From: Anoplopoma fimbria | Lineage: Eukaryota; Chordata; Actinopteri; Perciformes; Anoplopomatidae | Assembly (NCBI RefSeq): GCF_027596085.1 | Contig: NC_072457.1 | Location: 29,118,787 to 29,182,786, forward strand | Length of the DNA stretch: 64,000 nucleotides | Direction of reading: 5' to 3' | Shown here: positions 61,400 to 64,000 of the stretch, piece by piece | Layout: every line of letters starts with the position of its first letter | How positions within the stretch are numbered: the stretch's first letter is position 1 | Made by a program: the position numbers and the translations under genes | The notes under the pieces: model-generated | What the model saw: the letters and a program-made list of their open reading frames with translations, nothing else | What the model was told of the DNA's origin: nothing | Database searches by the model: none

Positions 61400-64000
61400 G
61401 GTTGAATAAGACTGTTTAATCCATTGCTTTAGAGAGACTGCCCGATGTTTCCGATTCAAAGGTTTAGGGAAGCTGTTTTGTAGAGTCCTACCAGAATAGT
61501 GTCATTGCTGCTGCCTCTGGTCCCTGGTTGAAAAAACTACCATCACAACAATAGCAGTTCTTTTTACACTTATTTCCCCCAGAAGGTAGTAATAAGCCCC
61601 TTCCTCGAGCACCATAATGAGGAGAAAGAAAGATTTAAACTTACTTGGAAAAGGCACATAACTGAGATTAATCCTCCAACTGAAGTGTTCCAAATAGGTA
61701 TTTCAGTTTTACTAGCATGGAAATGCAAATGTGGACAGGGTCATTAAAAAAGTTGTGGTGCTGTTTCTATAAAACTTGTAAGTTCAACCAATTAAAACAT
61801 AAGGCTGTTCTCGTACACTGTTAGTAGCTACGTATACTTACTGGTAGTGATATAGTATAATTTGTATATAACCCATCAATTCTTATGTAATTTACATAAT
61901 TGTGATCCAGTGCAGGTGACATTGTATAAAGGGTGATTAAGCATGTGTAGGGAGGCGCTAGAATTTCAGCTTAAGTGTGTGGTTGGGCAAATGCACATCA
62001 GGTTAATATCCCCACCTCTGATTATGCAGCTGGTTTCCAGCATCTGGACTCCACAACACAGCGGATGAGACAGTTCAAGACAGTGCAAGGATTATGAGTT
62101 TCTGACTTGTAAACAGCATTCACAATAACATCATGTTGTGTCTAAGAGTTTCATCACTTCCGACATGGTGCTTAAAACCAAATCAAACATGTGCAATCAA
62201 TGTAATTAAATCCAAATTGAATAGTTATATAATGTTAATGTCACTACAGTATTTTTTTCAAGCCTTAAATGACAAATTTGTAATCATGAATTGCCTGATG
62301 ACATAAGAAATCATGGGAATCTTTGCCATATCTAATATCCATATCATATGTGTTGATGAGACAATACACATATGGTAAATGTTAGTATAAGTCTCCAGGG
62401 AATTATTGTAAGTAGATATGATTACCTCCCTAAGGGTCTGAAACAAGCATGTGTGTGTAAGTGTGATTGTCTTCACTTCCCTTTTCTTTCTTTTCCTCTT
62501 GCCTTTATGCATGAACTGGTGTGCTAACGAAGCCCACAGCATGTCCTCTTTTCTCTCTTTGACCGATTCTCTTTGTGTATGCCTCCCCCTCCTCCCCCAT
62601 CCTGTGGCCCCAGCATGTGCTGGGCGGCAGGGCCGGCAGGATCTTCCTTGCTTTTCCGTATCATTGAAAATCGACCGGCTTGGGTAACGGAGGAGTGGAT
62701 GGGCAGAGTGAATGCAACCCTGCCACTGCAGCTGCTCCTGGCCACGGCAACTGGGGCAGAAAATCAGACTTATCGCTTTGCCATAATCAGCAAAGGATTA
62801 CAGTTTCCTATCTCCCTGACCCTCTGTGTCCCTTTTTTGTCTGCCGCTTCTTCCACATTCTGATTTTCATTTGACGATTTTACCTTTCTCAGGTGTGATT
62901 TTGCTCTTAAGTGTCTGTTTTACTTGCTGGTTTTCTCCTCTCTTGCTTTCTAGCCTTTAAACCATCTAAGCCTTGCTGTATATGTATAAGAGTGTATGTG
63001 TGCATGTGCAATGGTATGTGCACCAGCTCATACAGAGAGCTCGTCGCCCTGAACCTTCCATAAGCACTACAGAACGAAGCTATGGTCCTCTTTCCCTCTG
63101 TTGTCCATCTCCCATCGTTTCTCTCTCTCTCACTCTTTGTCTCTGTCTAAGACGACCAGGCTTAGAGGAAGATTTAGCTTTATTCTCCTGGGTGCTGTTC
63201 CTAGCTAGAGCTACTGAATCAGTCTTGGTGGTTGAGTCTTTGAACAGCCTCTCATGTTCACCCTCTGTTAAAGTGAATGAGTGGATGCCTGTTTAACTTG
63301 TCTGTGAAGTAAATGCTGTTGCTGAAACACAGGTCTCTCAAATAGAATAAACACAAGAAACCTCCCAACTTTTTAATAAAATATAAATACATAAGTATAA
63401 AAAGGAGGGACAGGAGGAGTTAAGGGAAGTATAATATCATGACATGAAATGAGTATGACAAATGACGGCAGCTGAAGTCCCAGGTATTAGCTTGTGGGAT
63501 TCAAAGTCGAAATCATGTCAGCTTTCTCTAAATCTTCTAGTGTGAAATTTAGCTGATTATGCTTCTACTGCAATGCATAGATCCAGTCTCAAAGTCATCA
63601 GGCTAATGCACCATAACACTGTCTTACCAGTGGGTCTATTTGAATGTGCTTGGTAGGTAAACACACACACTCACATTTCCCTTTCTATTTCGTCAAATGA
63701 CTTTTTGATTTTATATTTAAAAAAAGACTCCATTCTACAAACGTAGGTAACCCTGATGACATGGATAAGGTCTTTTTCTCTAGAAAGCTTTGTTTTCAAA
63801 TGCTGAGTAGGTTTGCACTCTTGATGACGAGTAAACTGATCTTGCTATGTAATTGATGGAGTCAACTAGCAGTAATCCTAATTTCACAGTCAAAGTGGCC
63901 TCTATTTTCTTGGTCTGAAGGGTTTAAACTGGATAAAAAATAAATGCAAGATAACAGACTCATGGAAACAGCCACAGGCAAATGCTCCTACTGTTGTTTA
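61400..64000. other. Non-coding DNA to the window end, no gene recognised
   Basis: The most GC-balanced part is 62580-62800, where a + strand frame (62573-62863) stays open for 96 codons. Its sequence matches no family I know and no splice structure supports it. A short CA run lies at 63661-63671. An unrecognised exon of a neighbouring gene cannot be excluded. Confidence 0.45.

Noticed and set aside
62573..62863. 96-codon open frame near the window end that could be an exon of another gene
   Set aside because: No recognisable domain, and overlapping frames on both strands are equally open. Left as unassigned non-coding DNA.

Overview
The window is teleost fish nuclear DNA. It carries one vertebrate-type gene with small exons, GT-AG introns up to 9.7 kb, many long (CA/TG)n microsatellites, a fish tRNA-derived SINE with the AAGCGTCTGCTAAATG-type 3' part, fish fold-back and MITE-like elements, and remnants of non-LTR retrotransposons. 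No bacterial-style gene organisation is present.

The only gene I can support is a neuronal nicotinic acetylcholine receptor alpha subunit on the + strand. Eight coding exons run from 12083 to 31392. Joined at consensus splice sites they give an unbroken 522-residue protein with signal peptide, Cys-loop, vicinal Cys-Cys of loop C, four membrane segments and a Gly-rich M3-M4 loop. Short diagnostic stretches ([41 protein letters not shown]) fit alpha6 (chrna6) better than alpha3. The gene has two introns more than I recall for mammalian CHRNA6. Its 45-nt exon 3 lies between two roughly 100-bp (CA)n arrays, and exon 7 has a tandem NAGNAG acceptor.

Layout: 1-12082 is upstream non-coding DNA with microsatellites, a fold-back element, a 34-bp-stem hairpin and two oppositely oriented arrays of one 32-bp minisatellite. 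12083-31392 is the gene. 31393-34570 holds the 3' UTR and old repeats, ending in a complete-looking SINE. 34592-56060 is a roughly 21.5-kb array of a 36-bp satellite unit. 56061-64000 is non-coding DNA with microsatellites and a short telomere-like stretch.

The 36-bp array is the most unusual part. It holds a 1.07-kb island of older transposon debris and four copies of one 5'-truncated LINE fragment. The LINE copies share their satellite flanks, so LINE and satellite were amplified together as a higher-order unit. The left edge is diverged and the core nearly uniform, as expected for an array homogenised by unequal exchange. A 100-N gap and several scrambled stretches mean the assembled length and local order are unreliable. 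Because the unit is a multiple of three, parts of the array stay open in one frame (12-residue period DMLYYDVFMTFF). I treat this as non-coding, but it will mislead gene finders.
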